Shown: positions 43,491 through 53,926 of the stretch, one piece after another | Numbering within the stretch: position 1 is the first letter of the stretch | How the letters are laid out: every line of letters begins with the position of its first letter | Position numbers and translations under genes: made by a program | Assembly (NCBI RefSeq): GCF_018069805.1 | Contig: NZ_JAGPYN010000007.1 | Span: 124,001-188,000, forward strand | DNA: 64,000 nt | Direction of reading: 5' to 3' | From: Pseudoalteromonas ostreae | GTDB taxonomy: Bacteria; Pseudomonadota; Gammaproteobacteria; Enterobacterales; Alteromonadaceae | The notes under the pieces: generated by a model | Seen by the model: the letters and a program-made list of their open reading frames with translations, nothing else | What the model was told of the DNA's origin: nothing | The model's database searches: none

Positions 43491-44617
43491 GTCAAAAGTT
43501 GCTCTAGAATTTGCTCGTAAATATCAGCAAGAGCAATGAGATCATGACTACTTACGCACTCATTGACTTTATGAATGGTGTCATTACGTGGGCCAAGTTC
43601 AATAACCTTAGCGCCGGTTTGTGCTATAAAACGTCCATCTGAAGTACCGCCAGTGGTTTCAAGTGCGGTATCTAAGCCAGTTATTGATTTGATAGCTGTA
43701 ACCGTAGCATCAATTAGCGGGCCGCCTTCGGTGATAAATGGCTGACCATTAACAATCCAACTCAGCTCGTATGCAAAACCATATTCAGCCAGAATGTCGT
43801 TAACGCGTTGCTGGAGTTGCTGGTGAGTTACTTCGGTACTAAAGCGAAAATTAAATTGCACTTCAAGCTCGCCTGGGATCACATTACCAGCTCCCGTGCC
43901 GCCATTAATATTTGAGATCTGAAAACTAGTAGCAGGGAAAAACTCATTGCTGTTGTCCCATACCGTTTGACTCAACTGTGCAAGCATTGGCGCTGCACTA
44001 TGGATCGGGTTTAGGGCAAGTTGCGGATAAGCCACATGGCCTTGTATGCCTTTAATAGTTAAAAAGCCAGTCAGTGAGCCTCGGCGGCCATTTTTAACGA
44101 CATCGCCCAGCGCATCACGCGATGAAGGCTCGCCGACCAAACACATATCTATTTTTTCATCTCGGGCCTCTAGCGTATCGATTACGCGCGTGGTGCCGTT
44201 GATAAAAGGGCCTTCTTCATCAGAGGTAATTAAAAAAGAAATTGAGCCTTTATGATCGGGGTGTTTAGTTACAAATCGCTCGGTTGCTACCACCATGGCC
44301 GCTAAAGAGCCTTTCATATCAGCGGCACCACGGCCATGCAACATGCCATCGGCTAGTAAGCCAGAGAAAGGCGGGTACTGCCAGTTCTTTTCTGGTCCTG
44401 TTGGTACTACATCAGTGTGACCTGCAAAGCAAAAGTGCGGAGAGCTGTCGCCTTTACGCGCCCATGTATTTTGGGTGTCAGTAAAAAACAGCGATTCAAT
44501 ATTAAAACCAAGCTGTGCCAATCGCTCATTCATTATAGTTTGGCAATCTGCATCTTCAGGTGTGACTGAGCGACGCTGTATTAAGGCTTGTGCAAGTTCG
44601 ATGACGGGGTGATTCAT
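43487..44617 (-). CDS. dapE: Succinyl-diaminopimelate desuccinylase
   Basis: DapE hydrolyses N-succinyl-LL-diaminopimelate in lysine and peptidoglycan precursor synthesis. The 376-aa M20 metallopeptidase shows [14 protein letters not shown] (first His ligand, near residue 67), [15 protein letters not shown] (bridging Asp), the catalytic Glu in [19 protein letters not shown] and the final [14 protein letters not shown] ligand block. It overlaps both neighbours by 4 bases (yffB upstream, the M15 peptidase downstream). The yffB-dapE order is conserved in E. coli. Confidence 0.95.
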   Translation of the reverse strand: MNHPVIELAQALIQRRSVTPEDADCQTIMNERLAQLGFNIESLFFTDTQNTWARKGDSSPHFCFAGHTDVVPTGPEKNWQYPPFSGLLADGMLHGRGAADMKGSLAAMVVATERFVTKHPDHKGSISFLITSDEEGPFINGTTRVIDTLEARDEKIDMCLVGEPSSRDALGDVVKNGRRGSLTGFLTIKGIQGHVAYPQLALNPIHSAAPMLAQLSQTVWDNSNEFFPATSFQISNINGGTGAGNVIPGELEVQFNFRFSTEVTHQQLQQRVNDILAEYGFAYELSWIVNGQPFITEGGPLIDATVTAIKSITGLDTALETTGGTSDGRFIAQTGAKVIELGPRNDTIHKVNECVSSHDLIALADIYEQILEQLLT

Positions 44618-44961
44618 GATGCAAAAATCTCATCGTATTGCGCTGGTTTAAAACCTAAATGATAGCTGTTGTTGCGAATAAGTACTGGGCGCTTGATCAT
44701 TGCCGGTTGTGCTAGCAAAATTGCCAAGGCAGTATCTTTATCAAGGTTCTGTTTTTGCTCATCTGATAATTGGCGATAGGTTGTGCCACGTTTATTGACC
44801 AGATCTTGCCAGTCGATGTGCGTTGCAAACTCAGTGATCATATCAAGGCTTATGCCGTCTTTACGGTAATCATGAAAATTAAAGTCAATGTTGTTATCGG
44901 TTAAATATTTTTTGGCTTTTTTTATAGTGTCGCAGTTACTAATGCCGTAAAGAGTCGTCAT
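44614..44961 (-). CDS. yffB: ArsC/Spx-family reductase YffB
   Basis: A 115-aa thioredoxin-fold protein of the arsenate reductase-like family. The single N-terminal cysteine Cys9 is in [15 protein letters not shown]; the second half has [10 protein letters not shown], as in YffB. In other bacteria YffB binds glutathione and is not an arsenate reductase, so true ArsC activity is unlikely. It is embedded in the ACT-EIIA-yffB-dapE-peptidase operon, 5 bases after the EIIA-like gene. Confidence 0.9.
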   Translation of the reverse strand: MTTLYGISNCDTIKKAKKYLTDNNIDFNFHDYRKDGISLDMITEFATHIDWQDLVNKRGTTYRQLSDEQKQNLDKDTALAILLAQPAMIKRPVLIRNNSYHLGFKPAQYDEIFAS

Positions 44962-44966
44962 ATTAA

Positions 44967-45461
44967 TTACTTCTTAGTTAGTGTTAAAAGAGTGTCTACC
45001 CCAGCTGTGACCTGAGATAAAGAATAATGTATTGGTTTAAGTTTATGCCCGTTAAGTAAAATAAGGCTGGCAAGTAAGGGGCTGTTGAGATCTCTAAGAT
45101 CAAAATAAGCGAGCCGTTGCCCTTTGGTTATTTTACTGCCGTTGAGTTGGGCTATATGAGTGTGTTTAATGTGTTGCTGTTGGTCTAAATATAAATTTAG
45201 AAGCACTTTTAAGCCATTATTAGCTTGTAAAATAAATTCAGTACCAGCATTTTTTACTTGCATTAATGTACCATCAAAGGGCGCTAATATTTTATGATTA
45301 CTCAGGGCAACCATAATCCCCGGGCCAAGTGTGCCGCAGCTAAAGAAGGGTTCTGGGTGCTCGCTTAATGGGGCAACTTTACCACTAAAAGGGCTACAAA
45401 TTGCAATGCTGTTAGCCGCTAACTGACGTTGTGGTAAATAACTAATATCCGTGTATTTCAT
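44967..45461 (-). CDS. EIIA-Glc-like protein without the phosphorylation histidines
   Basis: The 164-aa protein has the fold signature of PTS EIIA-glucose (Crr): SPFSGKVAPLSEHPEPFF, ILAPFDGTLMQVKN, LKVLLNLYLD and a hydrophobic C-terminal strand. In Crr the active His90 is in ELFVHFGID; the aligned segment here is KVLLNLYLD with Asn instead, and the supporting His75 (NHAFSI) aligns to GTEFIL without His. So it probably cannot carry phosphate and is likely a regulatory or structural paralogue. Its start shares one base with the ACT gene stop, and yffB follows after 5 bases. No other PTS gene is in the window. Confidence 0.75.
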   Translation of the reverse strand: MKYTDISYLPQRQLAANSIAICSPFSGKVAPLSEHPEPFFSCGTLGPGIMVALSNHKILAPFDGTLMQVKNAGTEFILQANNGLKVLLNLYLDQQQHIKHTHIAQLNGSKITKGQRLAYFDLRDLNSPLLASLILLNGHKLKPIHYSLSQVTAGVDTLLTLTKK

Positions 45462-45859
45462 TATGTTAATTTGGGCTCATTGAGTAACTGATAACCATCT
45501 TTTTTTAATGCACTGATAGCATCTTTAATACGCCGTTGTTTTACTAAAACGTAATCAGTGTCGTAAGTTGAAATCGCAAAAATTGAGATATTTGCTCTGG
45601 CTAAAACCCCAGAAATATTTGCCATAATTCCGGTTAATGAAAAACCAAGTGGACCGATCACTTCTAATGCGCGCCAATCGTGCTCAGCATCTAGGCTGTC
45701 AATGGCGAACTGGCTAGGACAAACAATAGATAACTCATCCTTGGTTTTGGCGATAATAAACATTGATTGTTTGAATAAAGCAGCGGGGATCTCGCTATTA
45801 ACATCAAGGCTATGAATGGTCAAGGCCGTACTATGCAGTTGTAACGTTTGCTTAGACAT
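45461..45859 (-). CDS. ACT-domain protein
   Basis: A 132-aa protein with two small ACT-like halves as in the CASTOR/POLLUX-type ACT group (EVIGPLGFSLTGIMANISGVLARANISIFAISTYDTDYVLV at residues about 70-110, quoted as GFSLTGIMANISGVL and ISIFAISTYDTDY). Such domains bind amino acids and regulate partners. I start it at the ATG 45859 because AAGGGGTAGCA is a good ribosome site; the longer frame from 45955 begins with unlikely sequence. First gene of the five-gene operon ending with the M15 peptidase; a role in sensing an amino acid of the lysine/DAP branch is speculative. Confidence 0.82.
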   Translation of the reverse strand: MSKQTLQLHSTALTIHSLDVNSEIPAALFKQSMFIIAKTKDELSIVCPSQFAIDSLDAEHDWRALEVIGPLGFSLTGIMANISGVLARANISIFAISTYDTDYVLVKQRRIKDAISALKKDGYQLLNEPKLT

Positions 45860-46044
45860 TGCTACCCCTTTTTTAATTGTGAGACTTCCCATCTGTGTAT
45901 ACTGATCAATAGTATAGATTATCTTGCTTAAATAAAAGAGCAATGTTGTCCACAATTTCTGTGGATAAGGTTGGGAATAGGGAGGTATAACAACGCTAAG
46001 TTATTTACTTTATTAATAATTTTCATTAGCTAAAGAAATGCACA

Positions 46045-46077
46045 GGGTAAAGTGATCATAATGCAATCACTTTACCC
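46045..46077. terminator. Hairpin downstream of pta
   Basis: GGGTAAAGTGAT (46045-46056) pairs perfectly with ATCACTTTACCC (46066-46077) around a 9-base loop, 7 bases after the pta stop on the minus strand. There is no immediate T run, so it may be an RNA-stabilising 3' structure rather than an intrinsic terminator. Confidence 0.55.
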
Positions 46078-46083
46078 AGGGTG

Positions 46084-48234
46084 TTAAATATTTTCGGCTT
46101 GTGCCGCTTGGATAGCAGTAAGCGCAATGGTATAGACAATATCATCAACCAAAGCACCACGGCTTAAGTCATTGACGGGTTTTCGCATACCTTGCAACAT
46201 TGGGCCGATACTTATCAAATCAGCACTTCGTTGTACCGCTTTATACGTGGTATTACCGGTATTTAAGTCTGGAAATATAAACACCGTCGCTTTACCAGCC
46301 ACTGGGCTATTTGGTGCTTTTTTAAGTGCGACATTTTCCATAATCGCTGCATCATATTGTAATGGGCCATCGATGATCAGATCAGGGCGTTTTTGTTGCG
46401 CTAACGTTGTTGCCAGACGGACTTTTTCTACATCAGCCCCAGTGCCTGACGTGCCAGTGCTGTAGCTTATCATCGCTACTCGTGGCTCAATACCAAATGC
46501 GGCGGCTGAGTCTGCAGATTGAATGGCAATATCGGCTAATTGCTCAGCGGTTGGATCAGGATTAATGGCACAATCCCCGTATACCAGTACTTGATCAGGC
46601 AGCAACATAAAAAACACCGACGATACTAATGATGACCCTGGTGCTGTTTTTATTAATTGCAGCGGCGGACGAATGGTGTTGGCGGTTGTATTTACTGCAC
46701 CCGAGACCAGACCATCGACTTGACCACGCTCTAACATCATAGTGCCAAGCACAACGTTGTCTTGGAGCTGTTCAAGGGCAACCACTTCAGTTAGGCCTTT
46801 GCTTTTACGAATTTCAACCATAGACGCAACATAGTCGTTGATCACATCCTGAGGTTCGATAATGGTTACATTTTCGTTTAGCTCAACACCTTGTTGTATA
46901 GCGATACGTTCAATTTCTTCTCGATCGCCCAATAGAATGGTCTTCGCAATACCACGTTGACCGCAAATAGCGGCGGCTTTTATTGTTCGAGGCTCATTGC
47001 CTTCAGGTAACACCACCGTTTTTGCCGCTTGACGGGCTTTATCCGTAAGCAAATAACGAAATGCTGGAGGCGACATTTTACGGGTTTTACCGACACTTTT
47101 AGCAAGTGTATCCAACCAGTCGGAATCAATATGGCTGGCATTATGATGCTTTACTTTATCAATTCGTTGTACGTCATCGCACGGTACTTCCATATTAAAG
47201 TTATGTAGTAGCAATGAAGTACGCCAGGTGTCAGCATCTGTACTGAGGATTGGCAGGCCGGTGGCCATCGCTTGTTCGCACAAGGTCATGATCCGTGGCT
47301 CAGGTTTAAAACCACCCGTTAATAAGATAGCTCCTAATTTAGTGCCATTCATGGCTGATAAACAGGCCGCAACTAACACATCTGAACGATCGCCTGGGGT
47401 CACCAGCAGTGCGCCTGGGGTAAAATGATTTAAGATATTGGACACAGTTCTGGCACAAAATGTTACTCGGCGTAGACGACGGTGAGCCATATCACCGTCG
47501 TTGATCACATCAGCTTTTAAATACGCACATAAATCTTTAACGCGCGGCGCAACCAGCTCAAAATCCCATGGGATCGAGCCAAGTAACATAAACGGGTGTT
47601 TTCTAAAAATAGGTAAAGATGCTAAGCGATTGAGCTCATTGTCAAGCTCGTCGGGTTTATGTGCTTCCACGAGATCGGCGCGTGCTCTGCCTTCATCATC
47701 CAGTGGTGCATTCACTTTATTAAAAATACAGCCTAATACGCGGGCATGGTCAACACTGCCATAATAACCGGCTGCAATTTCTAAGCGGTCTTCAATTTGA
47801 TCGTTACTGTCATTACCAGGAGTGAGTACAAACACAATGTCAGCGCCGAGAGTTTGTGCTATTTCGCGGTTAACTCTACCTGCATAAGGTTGGCGGCGAG
47901 TAGGGACCATACCTTCGATAATAGCGACTACATCGTTGCCTATGGCATTTTCAAACCGCTCAACAATTTCTTCAAGTAAATCATCACCTTTACCATCCCC
48001 GATCATTTGCTCTGCATAATTTAGTGCAAAGGGAGTAGGTGGTGTAATGGGCGAGCCTTGGGTGACAATTTGTGTTGATTTTTCAGGGCCAGTTTCACCT
48101 GAGCGAGGCTGGGCTATGGGCTTGAAAAAATTAACTTTGACCGCTTTTTGTTCTAATGCACGTACTAACCCGACCGAGACCGATGTTAAACCAACCCCAG
48201 TAGAGATAGGTACTAGCATAATTCGACGTGCCAT
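46084..48234 (-). CDS. pta: Phosphate acetyltransferase (long form)
   Basis: Pta interconverts acetyl-CoA and acetyl-phosphate in acetate overflow and uptake. The 716-aa protein is the long type: an N-terminal AAA-like P-loop-related domain ([22 protein letters not shown]), a DRTGG regulatory domain (about residues 225-340, including TPGDRSD and ILLTGG), and the C-terminal catalytic PTA domain ([21 protein letters not shown] to the end, with [16 protein letters not shown]). It follows ackA by 2 bases, the conserved ackA-pta operon. Confidence 0.96.
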   Translation of the reverse strand: MARRIMLVPISTGVGLTSVSVGLVRALEQKAVKVNFFKPIAQPRSGETGPEKSTQIVTQGSPITPPTPFALNYAEQMIGDGKGDDLLEEIVERFENAIGNDVVAIIEGMVPTRRQPYAGRVNREIAQTLGADIVFVLTPGNDSNDQIEDRLEIAAGYYGSVDHARVLGCIFNKVNAPLDDEGRARADLVEAHKPDELDNELNRLASLPIFRKHPFMLLGSIPWDFELVAPRVKDLCAYLKADVINDGDMAHRRLRRVTFCARTVSNILNHFTPGALLVTPGDRSDVLVAACLSAMNGTKLGAILLTGGFKPEPRIMTLCEQAMATGLPILSTDADTWRTSLLLHNFNMEVPCDDVQRIDKVKHHNASHIDSDWLDTLAKSVGKTRKMSPPAFRYLLTDKARQAAKTVVLPEGNEPRTIKAAAICGQRGIAKTILLGDREEIERIAIQQGVELNENVTIIEPQDVINDYVASMVEIRKSKGLTEVVALEQLQDNVVLGTMMLERGQVDGLVSGAVNTTANTIRPPLQLIKTAPGSSLVSSVFFMLLPDQVLVYGDCAINPDPTAEQLADIAIQSADSAAAFGIEPRVAMISYSTGTSGTGADVEKVRLATTLAQQKRPDLIIDGPLQYDAAIMENVALKKAPNSPVAGKATVFIFPDLNTGNTTYKAVQRSADLISIGPMLQGMRKPVNDLSRGALVDDIVYTIALTAIQAAQAENI

Positions 48235-48236
48235 AA

Positions 48237-49448
48237 TTATAACTCCTGTGCAATTGAGGCGGCATCAAGAGCAATGACCCACTCTTCGTTTGTTGGCATT
48301 ACTACTGCTTTAGTTTTTGCATTATGACTGCTGATAATACCTTGTGTGCCAAATAGGGCTGCAAGGTTAGCTGTACGGTCGCAATCAAGGCCAAGATAGC
48401 TCAGCTGAGTAATTACTTTATCACGAATAATATCGGAGTTTTCACCAATACCACCGGTAAAAATTAACGCATCAAGGCGTTGTAATGGCACCATAAATGC
48501 GGCTATTTGTTTTGCTAAACGATAACAAAACATCTCCAATGCTAAAATGGCTTTTTCATTTCCTGCGACAGCAGCTTCTTCTATTGTGCGACAGTCATTA
48601 GAAAGTTCACTGATACCTAGTAAGCCGCTTTGCTGGTTTAATAAGTCATCAATTTGTTGTGCATCGTAGTTAAGTTGGGTGGTTAAAAAGTTAAATAAAC
48701 CCGGATCAATATCTCCGCTGCGGGTGCCCATCATTAAGCCTTCTAGTGGGGTTAAGCCCATGCTGGTATCAACACTTTTGCCATTTTTAATCGCACACAC
48801 AGAGCAGCCATTTCCTAAGTGGGCGCTGATAAAATTACTTTGCTCAATAGGCTGGTTTAAAAGGGCTGCTGTTTGACCTGCAACATAATAATGGCTGGTA
48901 CCATGAAAGCCGTAACGTCTAACACCATAATCAGTATAAAGTTTATAAGGAAGGGCATATAAATAGGCAACATTGCCCATGGTTTGATGAAACGCGGTAT
49001 CAAACACAGCAATTTGCGGTAATCCCTTGAATGATGCTTGCGCCGCAGCAATGCCTAATAAATTAGCGTGCCCATGTAATGGCGCAAGCGTAGCGGCTTG
49101 GGTAATGCCTTTAATTACATTGTCGTCAATCAGTACCGATTTGGTAAAGTGCTCGCCACCGTGAACCACGCGATGACCGACTGCAATAAGGTTTTCAGCT
49201 AAATGGTGTTCGTTAATAAGGCTAACTAAGGTATCGATTGCTGCACTGTGAGCTTGATTAGGCGCAAGTTCAATCAGTTGTTTTTTGCCAAGGTATTTGT
49301 ATTTCACAGATGGCGACGATGAGCCTAGGCGTTCAGCAAGACCTGAAATGATTTCTTCAGATGTGGTGGCATTTAAAATAGCGAATTTTAAACTCGAACT
49401 TCCACAGTTCAGTACAAGAACATGATGAGGTGATGATTGCGAAGACAT
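48237..49448 (-). CDS. ackA: Acetate kinase
   Basis: AckA converts acetyl-phosphate and ADP to acetate and ATP. The 403-aa ASKHA-fold protein has [13 protein letters not shown] at the N terminus, [11 protein letters not shown] (catalytic Arg region), [10 protein letters not shown] and [25 protein letters not shown]. Length is normal. First gene of ackA-pta, transcribed away from yfbV as in E. coli. Promoter must be in 49449-49760. Confidence 0.97.
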   Translation of the reverse strand: MSSQSSPHHVLVLNCGSSSLKFAILNATTSEEIISGLAERLGSSSPSVKYKYLGKKQLIELAPNQAHSAAIDTLVSLINEHHLAENLIAVGHRVVHGGEHFTKSVLIDDNVIKGITQAATLAPLHGHANLLGIAAAQASFKGLPQIAVFDTAFHQTMGNVAYLYALPYKLYTDYGVRRYGFHGTSHYYVAGQTAALLNQPIEQSNFISAHLGNGCSVCAIKNGKSVDTSMGLTPLEGLMMGTRSGDIDPGLFNFLTTQLNYDAQQIDDLLNQQSGLLGISELSNDCRTIEEAAVAGNEKAILALEMFCYRLAKQIAAFMVPLQRLDALIFTGGIGENSDIIRDKVITQLSYLGLDCDRTANLAALFGTQGIISSHNAKTKAVVMPTNEEWVIALDAASIAQEL

Positions 49449-49684
49449 AACAGGATCCCATTTTTTGACAATTGCGCATTAAGCTTAGTTGTTATATAAC
49501 CAAGTACTCGAGCATAGTGATTAAAGTAAAAGAGTCATTGGTCGATAAATTGCTATGGATATCTGTAATGACTATACTAAAGTCTAGTTGACTTAACGTG
49601 CACTTATTTTAACTCATTAATTGTTTTAAGGTAAGTTTAAACCATGATCAAAAACACGTTTTGGACGAAAAAGGTGGAAGGGAT

Positions 49685-49714
49685 TTTACACAGGAATGTT
49701 ACCGTGAATATGAT
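49685..49714 (+). promoter_or_regulatory. Probable yfbV promoter
   Basis: TTTACA at 49685-49690 and TATGAT at 49709-49714 are separated by 18 bases and lie about 50 bases before the yfbV start. The remainder of the 315-base ackA-yfbV gap (49449-49763) holds no gene that I can support; the oppositely oriented ackA promoter should be in its left half. Confidence 0.6.
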
Positions 49715-49766
49715 ACACTCATTGAGGTAACATTAATAAATACACCAGCGACACCTAGGAGTCATG

Positions 49767-50213
49767 ATGCAAAAAAGTGTGATGTCACAAGTCCAAACTG
49801 GTCGTGAATATGCAAAAAAATGGCCTATGCGTAAAGAATTAGCGCCTCTGTTCACGGAGTTTAGAGTGATCAAAGCCACCGAGCTGGCAATTACAGTAAT
49901 GCCGATTTTGGCAATGCTCACTTTATTTATGCAAATTAATTATTTAGGCAGCAGTTTTTTACCGCAAGCAGTGGCTATCGCGTTGTTTTTTTTATCTCTA
50001 CCGCTACAGGGATTGCTGTGGTTAGGCAAGCGTGCAGATACTGTCCTTGAGCCTGCCATGGAGCATTGGTATAAAGAGCTCCATACGAAAATGGTAGCCA
50101 ATGGCTACCAAGGGCATGTTCCAAAAGACAAACCACGTTATGCGGAGTTGGCCCATTTACTCAATGATATGTTTGATAAAATGGACCGCGCGTTTACCCG
50201 AGAGAATCTGTAA
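49767..50213 (+). CDS. yfbV: YfbV (UPF0208) membrane protein
   Basis: A 148-aa inner-membrane protein with two membrane helices (about residues 40-60 and 67-86) and a C-terminal cytoplasmic part (PAMEHWYKELHTKM). In E. coli YfbV has been linked to insulating the Ter macrodomain organised by MatP. The neighbourhood with ackA-pta is conserved. TAGGAG stands before two adjacent ATG codons; the second (49767) has better spacing. The gene overlaps the convergent rlmA by 20 bases. Confidence 0.9.
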   Translation: MQKSVMSQVQTGREYAKKWPMRKELAPLFTEFRVIKATELAITVMPILAMLTLFMQINYLGSSFLPQAVAIALFFLSLPLQGLLWLGKRADTVLEPAMEHWYKELHTKMVANGYQGHVPKDKPRYAELAHLLNDMFDKMDRAFTRENL

Positions 50214-51006
50214 CACGTTTAAATTGACTAACATAAAATGACAGGGTGACAACTTGCTCACCTTGTTGTTCTAGTTGTTGCCAATGTTCAGGGCGAAACT
50301 TCCAAGCAAAGGGAGTCATAGTGATCAAGTTCTTCACATCTTTAAATGGCAAACTTATCTGTTGTTCTAACAATGTTTGCTCTATAAGCTCAAACCCTTC
50401 AGGCGCAGCAATCGGTGTATGCGCATTGACGTCTCGATAAATATAGTGCTTGAGTTCTTTTAAATGCCAAGGGCCAGGGCTTGCAACTACCAATGTAGCG
50501 TCTACTTTTGCTAATCGAGCCAATTCAGCATCAAATAATGGGGCAAAAATACTCACTAATACATCTGCTGAGCCATCACTAAATGGAGCTTGGCTGATTG
50601 ATGCAACGCTAAAATTACAGTTACTGTATCGCTTTGCAGCATATTTAACCGCTGATTTTGATATATCGACGCCATATACGTGTGCTGTACATGCATTGGC
50701 AATCGCATGAGTATAAAAACCTTCCCCGCACCCTAAATCAATTACCTGTTGTGGTACTTGCAGAGCAACTCGCTGTGCAACGGCATGTTGTAAAAACTGG
50801 TAGTGCCCAGTGCTTAAAAAAGCACGTCTTGCTTGTACCATGTCAAGATTATCACCAGGTTGCTTAGAGTTCTTTTGTTGCACAGGTAATAAATTCACAT
50901 AGCCTTCTTTTGCAGTGTCAAAGCTATGGTTGTTAATACACTTTAGCACTTTGGCCTGTAATTCAAGTGACTGCTGACAGAGCGGGCATTGGTAATCGAG
51001 ACTCAT
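50194..51006 (-). CDS. rlmA: 23S rRNA (guanine-745-N1)-methyltransferase
   Basis: RlmA methylates G745 of 23S rRNA. The 270-aa protein starts with the zinc site YQCPLCQQSL followed by KCINNHSFDTAKEGYVNLL (ligands Cys, Cys, Cys, His), then MVQARRAFLSTGHY and a SAM-dependent methyltransferase fold with VIDLGCGEGFYTHAI (motif I, residues about 90-105). Full length. It overlaps by 4 bases the gene downstream (CbiM-like) and by 20 bases convergent yfbV. Confidence 0.93.
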   Translation of the reverse strand: MSLDYQCPLCQQSLELQAKVLKCINNHSFDTAKEGYVNLLPVQQKNSKQPGDNLDMVQARRAFLSTGHYQFLQHAVAQRVALQVPQQVIDLGCGEGFYTHAIANACTAHVYGVDISKSAVKYAAKRYSNCNFSVASISQAPFSDGSADVLVSIFAPLFDAELARLAKVDATLVVASPGPWHLKELKHYIYRDVNAHTPIAAPEGFELIEQTLLEQQISLPFKDVKNLITMTPFAWKFRPEHWQQLEQQGEQVVTLSFYVSQFKRVTDSLG

Positions 51007-51674
51007 GAGTCTAGGTAATCCTTATCATAAAATGTTTTTACCCAATGTGGGCGATAGATGATCAATAGGGTAATAGCCATGCCGTTTAACATCGCTTCAG
51101 GAAAGCAAATAATGACACATAAATAGAGATAATTTTCACTTAATTCAAACCAATTGTAATTGCCGGTTAAATAATAAAATAAGCTAATAGTGATAATCTT
51201 AAAGCAGGCGACGAAAGCGGCGCAAATAAAAGTGCATACAAAAATGTAAATGAAAAAATGCCGTGGTAATAGGTTATAACACAGTATAAATACCCCATAA
51301 CTGACTAAAATGGGTAAGTAAGCGGTTAACAATAAGTGGATAGGTAATTGCGCAATGCTTATTTGATTAAAAGCCGTTAACAGCAGGCTGGCTAAGGTGG
51401 CGCTCAATAATGCAAAGCGCCAGCCTAAAATAAGCGTTATGGCAGTTACACCTAAAATATGCAGTTCAAGACCGGGTAATATGCCGGCTTTAATTCGCCA
51501 CAATAAGGCAAATGCTAACGCACAGACAAATAGGCCTGTTTGACGGGCCGGCGTGGTTATTAAATGTTGGTAGTGTGACTTATTGACACTCGACCAAAAA
51601 ATATAGCCGATAACAAGCCAGGTAATTGCCTGAAGTTCAATGCTTATTATCGGGATTGTCGTTAGCTTATCCAT
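51003..51674 (-). CDS. CbiM-like ECF transporter permease family membrane protein
   Basis: The 223-aa protein is an integral membrane protein with about six to seven helices and the features of a predicted family related to CbiM/NikM substrate-binding components (HILGVTAITLILGWRFALLSATLA in the third and fourth helices, quoted as GVTAITLILGWRF). The N-terminal MHI motif of true cobalt/nickel CbiM proteins is not seen at the start, and no ATPase or CbiQ gene is adjacent, so metal transport is uncertain. It sits between xthA (5 bases) and rlmA (4-base overlap). Confidence 0.72.
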   Translation of the reverse strand: MDKLTTIPIISIELQAITWLVIGYIFWSSVNKSHYQHLITTPARQTGLFVCALAFALLWRIKAGILPGLELHILGVTAITLILGWRFALLSATLASLLLTAFNQISIAQLPIHLLLTAYLPILVSYGVFILCYNLLPRHFFIYIFVCTFICAAFVACFKIITISLFYYLTGNYNWFELSENYLYLCVIICFPEAMLNGMAITLLIIYRPHWVKTFYDKDYLDS

Positions 51675-51679
51675 TAGCG

Positions 51680-52486
51680 TTAACTAAAGGTTGACCATAT
51701 TGGCGCATGATCTGATGGCTTTTCAATACCACGTAATTCATAGTCAATTCCCGCGTCAATACAACGAGCAGCCAAAGATGGAGTCGCTAGGACAACGTCA
51801 ATGCGTAGACCACGATTATCATCAAAGCCGCGAGAGCGATAATCAAACCAAGAGTACTGCTCGCTTGTGTCTGGGTGAAGTTCACGAAAGGTGTCTGTAA
51901 AGCCCCAATCTAGCAAGGTTGCAAGCCATTGACGCTCTTCAGGTTGGAATGAACATTTGCCAGTTTTTAACCAACGCTTGCGGTTAACCTCACCAATGCC
52001 AATATCAAGATCAGTAGGAGAAATATTGATGTCGCCCATGACAATGACATCCTCGTCGTTACTGTGGTGGCTTTGTAAGTGAGTCATTAGATCGCGGTAG
52101 AACTGTCGCTTGTACGGAAACTTTGTTTCATGAGTAATGTTATCGCCTTGTGGAAAATAACCATTCATTACGGTTAGATCACGGCCATTTTCTTGGTTAA
52201 CAGTGACGCTGATCATACGCTTTTGCGATTCATCAGTATCTGTTGCGAATCCTTTAACCACAGACTTAGGTTCAGTTTTGCATAACATAGCTACACCATA
52301 ATGCGCTTTTTGACCATGAAAATAAACGTGGTAACCCATCTTTTGAACGTCTTCGAGTGGGAAAGCTTCATCATGTACTTTTATTTCTTGCAAGCCGATA
52401 ATATCAGGCTGATGTTTATCAATGATTGCTTGTAATTGGTGCAGACGAGCTCGCAGCCCATTAATGTTAAATGAAATTACTTTCAT
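51680..52486 (-). CDS. xthA: Exodeoxyribonuclease III
   Basis: XthA is the main AP endonuclease and 3'-5' exonuclease of base-excision repair. The 268-aa protein has all family motifs: [11 protein letters not shown] at the start (Asn7), LQEIKVHDE (metal-binding Glu34), [32 protein letters not shown] and SDHAPIW at the C terminus. Normal length and start. It heads the xthA-CbiM-like-rlmA run. Confidence 0.96.
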   Translation of the reverse strand: MKVISFNINGLRARLHQLQAIIDKHQPDIIGLQEIKVHDEAFPLEDVQKMGYHVYFHGQKAHYGVAMLCKTEPKSVVKGFATDTDESQKRMISVTVNQENGRDLTVMNGYFPQGDNITHETKFPYKRQFYRDLMTHLQSHHSNDEDVIVMGDINISPTDLDIGIGEVNRKRWLKTGKCSFQPEERQWLATLLDWGFTDTFRELHPDTSEQYSWFDYRSRGFDDNRGLRIDVVLATPSLAARCIDAGIDYELRGIEKPSDHAPIWSTFS

Positions 52487-52664
52487 GGCTAGACCTTAAG
52501 TTAGAGTTGTTTTTTTGCAAACTATGGCAAATTCTATCATCAATTTACGTGTGGTACATGTGCTTATTTATAATAATAAAATCGCTCAATTGTTGAATAA
52601 GGCATGAATTTTGATCAAACATTGTTAACGCTTTTTTAAATGAAAAATTAAATAGATAATCCAG

Positions 52665-52692
52665 TTGATCCATAAACTTCGGTCTATATAAT
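52665..52692 (+). promoter_or_regulatory. Probable sigma-70 promoter of the DUF3718 gene
   Basis: TTGATC (52665-52670), 16-base spacer, perfect TATAAT (52687-52692), 44 bases before the ATG at 52736. A GGTAAA ribosome site follows. Confidence 0.65.
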
Positions 52693-52735
52693 GCGCAAAA
52701 ATCACTCATAATATAACTCCACTTAAAGGTAAATC

Positions 52736-53167
52736 ATGAAACTACAATTATTAGCATTATTCGTCGCAGCGACTGCTTTCTCTGAGACTGCTAGTGCAGC
52801 ACATTATTATAATGCTGATCACAAAATTGAATCTAAATTATGCTCAATCAGTGCTAACGAAGGATTTACTGCAGCACGCAAAGTTGCAGCTCAGCACGGG
52901 GTGTATTTATCGCGTTATTCAAAAAGTATTTTGTGCAATGGTGATGATATTCGTGATATTGCTAAAAAAGTGGATGATGAAGTTCGCCAAGAAAAAGTAA
53001 TTGAAGTGTTTGCTAAAAATTCACATGTAGAAACACAGTTATGTATGACAGCATTGAAGCAAGGTTTGGCTCCAGTGAAAGAAAAAATAGCAAACTTAAA
53101 CTCATTGAAATGCAATGGTGAAGTGGTTACTGAGTTTGTGAAACGCTATCAAGGTGCGACAATTTGA
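52736..53167 (+). CDS. Exported DUF3718 family protein
   Basis: A 143-aa periplasmic protein with signal peptide ending ETASA|AH (about residue 21). It consists of two related units: ESKLCSISANEG ... SKSILCNGDDIRDIAKK and ETQLCMTALKQG ... NSLKCNGEVVTEFVKRY, each with two cysteines that can form one disulfide. This is the DUF3718 pattern common in Alteromonadales. Own promoter. Function unknown. It is the last gene before scpB, at the right edge of the stretch separating scpA from scpB. Confidence 0.8.
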   Translation: MKLQLLALFVAATAFSETASAAHYYNADHKIESKLCSISANEGFTAARKVAAQHGVYLSRYSKSILCNGDDIRDIAKKVDDEVRQEKVIEVFAKNSHVETQLCMTALKQGLAPVKEKIANLNSLKCNGEVVTEFVKRYQGATI

Positions 53168-53311
53168 TTAAAATGTAACACACTAGTTAGTTTATTTTTA
53201 ATAGCAGCGCTTAAATCGCTGCTATTTTACATTTTTAAAGAATAACTTTTCCAACCTTTGTATTGATCTGGCATAATAGCGTGTTGAATATACCGCAACG
53301 TCTTGGTGCCT

Positions 53312-53926
53312 ATGGTGACAAAATCTGCTACAAAAATGGCTACGAAACGGATCAGTGATGAGCAACTTGTTGAGATCATTGAGGCGACGATTTTTGTTGC
53401 GGGAAAACCAATCAGTAAACGGCATTTAAAAGACACCGTATTAACTGAGTTAAGTGTGTCTATGGCACGTATTAACCTCGCGATTGAACAGATCCAAATT
53501 CATTATCAAACCCGTGGTATTCGCTTAGTTGAAGTGGGTAGTGGATTTAGATTTCAGGCGTGTGCGAGCTTAGCCCCTTGGTTAAATAACCTTTGGCAAG
53601 AACGGGCGCCGAAATATTCCCGTGCACTATTAGAAACTCTTTCGCTTATTGCTTATCGTCAGCCGATAACTCGGGGCGAGATAGAGCAAGTACGTGGAGT
53701 GACCGTAGGCTCAACTATTATTAAAAGTCTGCTCGAGCGTGAGTGGATACATGTTGTTGGTCATAAAGAGGTGCCAGGTAGGCCCGCTTTATATGCCACA
53801 ACCAAACAATTTTTAGATTATTTTTCGTTAACAGGTTTAGATAATTTACCGCCACTGCCAAAACAGCAGCAAAGTAAAATTGACCAGTTATTGAGTGATC
53901 CTTCTGTGAGAGAACTATCCGAATGA
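53312..53926 (+). CDS. scpB: Segregation and condensation protein B
   Basis: ScpB dimers bind the ScpA kleisin in the SMC condensin. The protein has two winged-helix domains, with [22 protein letters not shown] at the start and [40 protein letters not shown] in the second (quoted as [20 protein letters not shown]). Start is uncertain: TTG 53303, ATG 53312 and ATG 53336 are in frame and none has a good ribosome site. Normally scpB follows scpA closely; here it needs its own promoter upstream. It overlaps rluB by 4 bases. Confidence 0.92.
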   Translation: MVTKSATKMATKRISDEQLVEIIEATIFVAGKPISKRHLKDTVLTELSVSMARINLAIEQIQIHYQTRGIRLVEVGSGFRFQACASLAPWLNNLWQERAPKYSRALLETLSLIAYRQPITRGEIEQVRGVTVGSTIIKSLLEREWIHVVGHKEVPGRPALYATTKQFLDYFSLTGLDNLPPLPKQQQSKIDQLLSDPSVRELSE

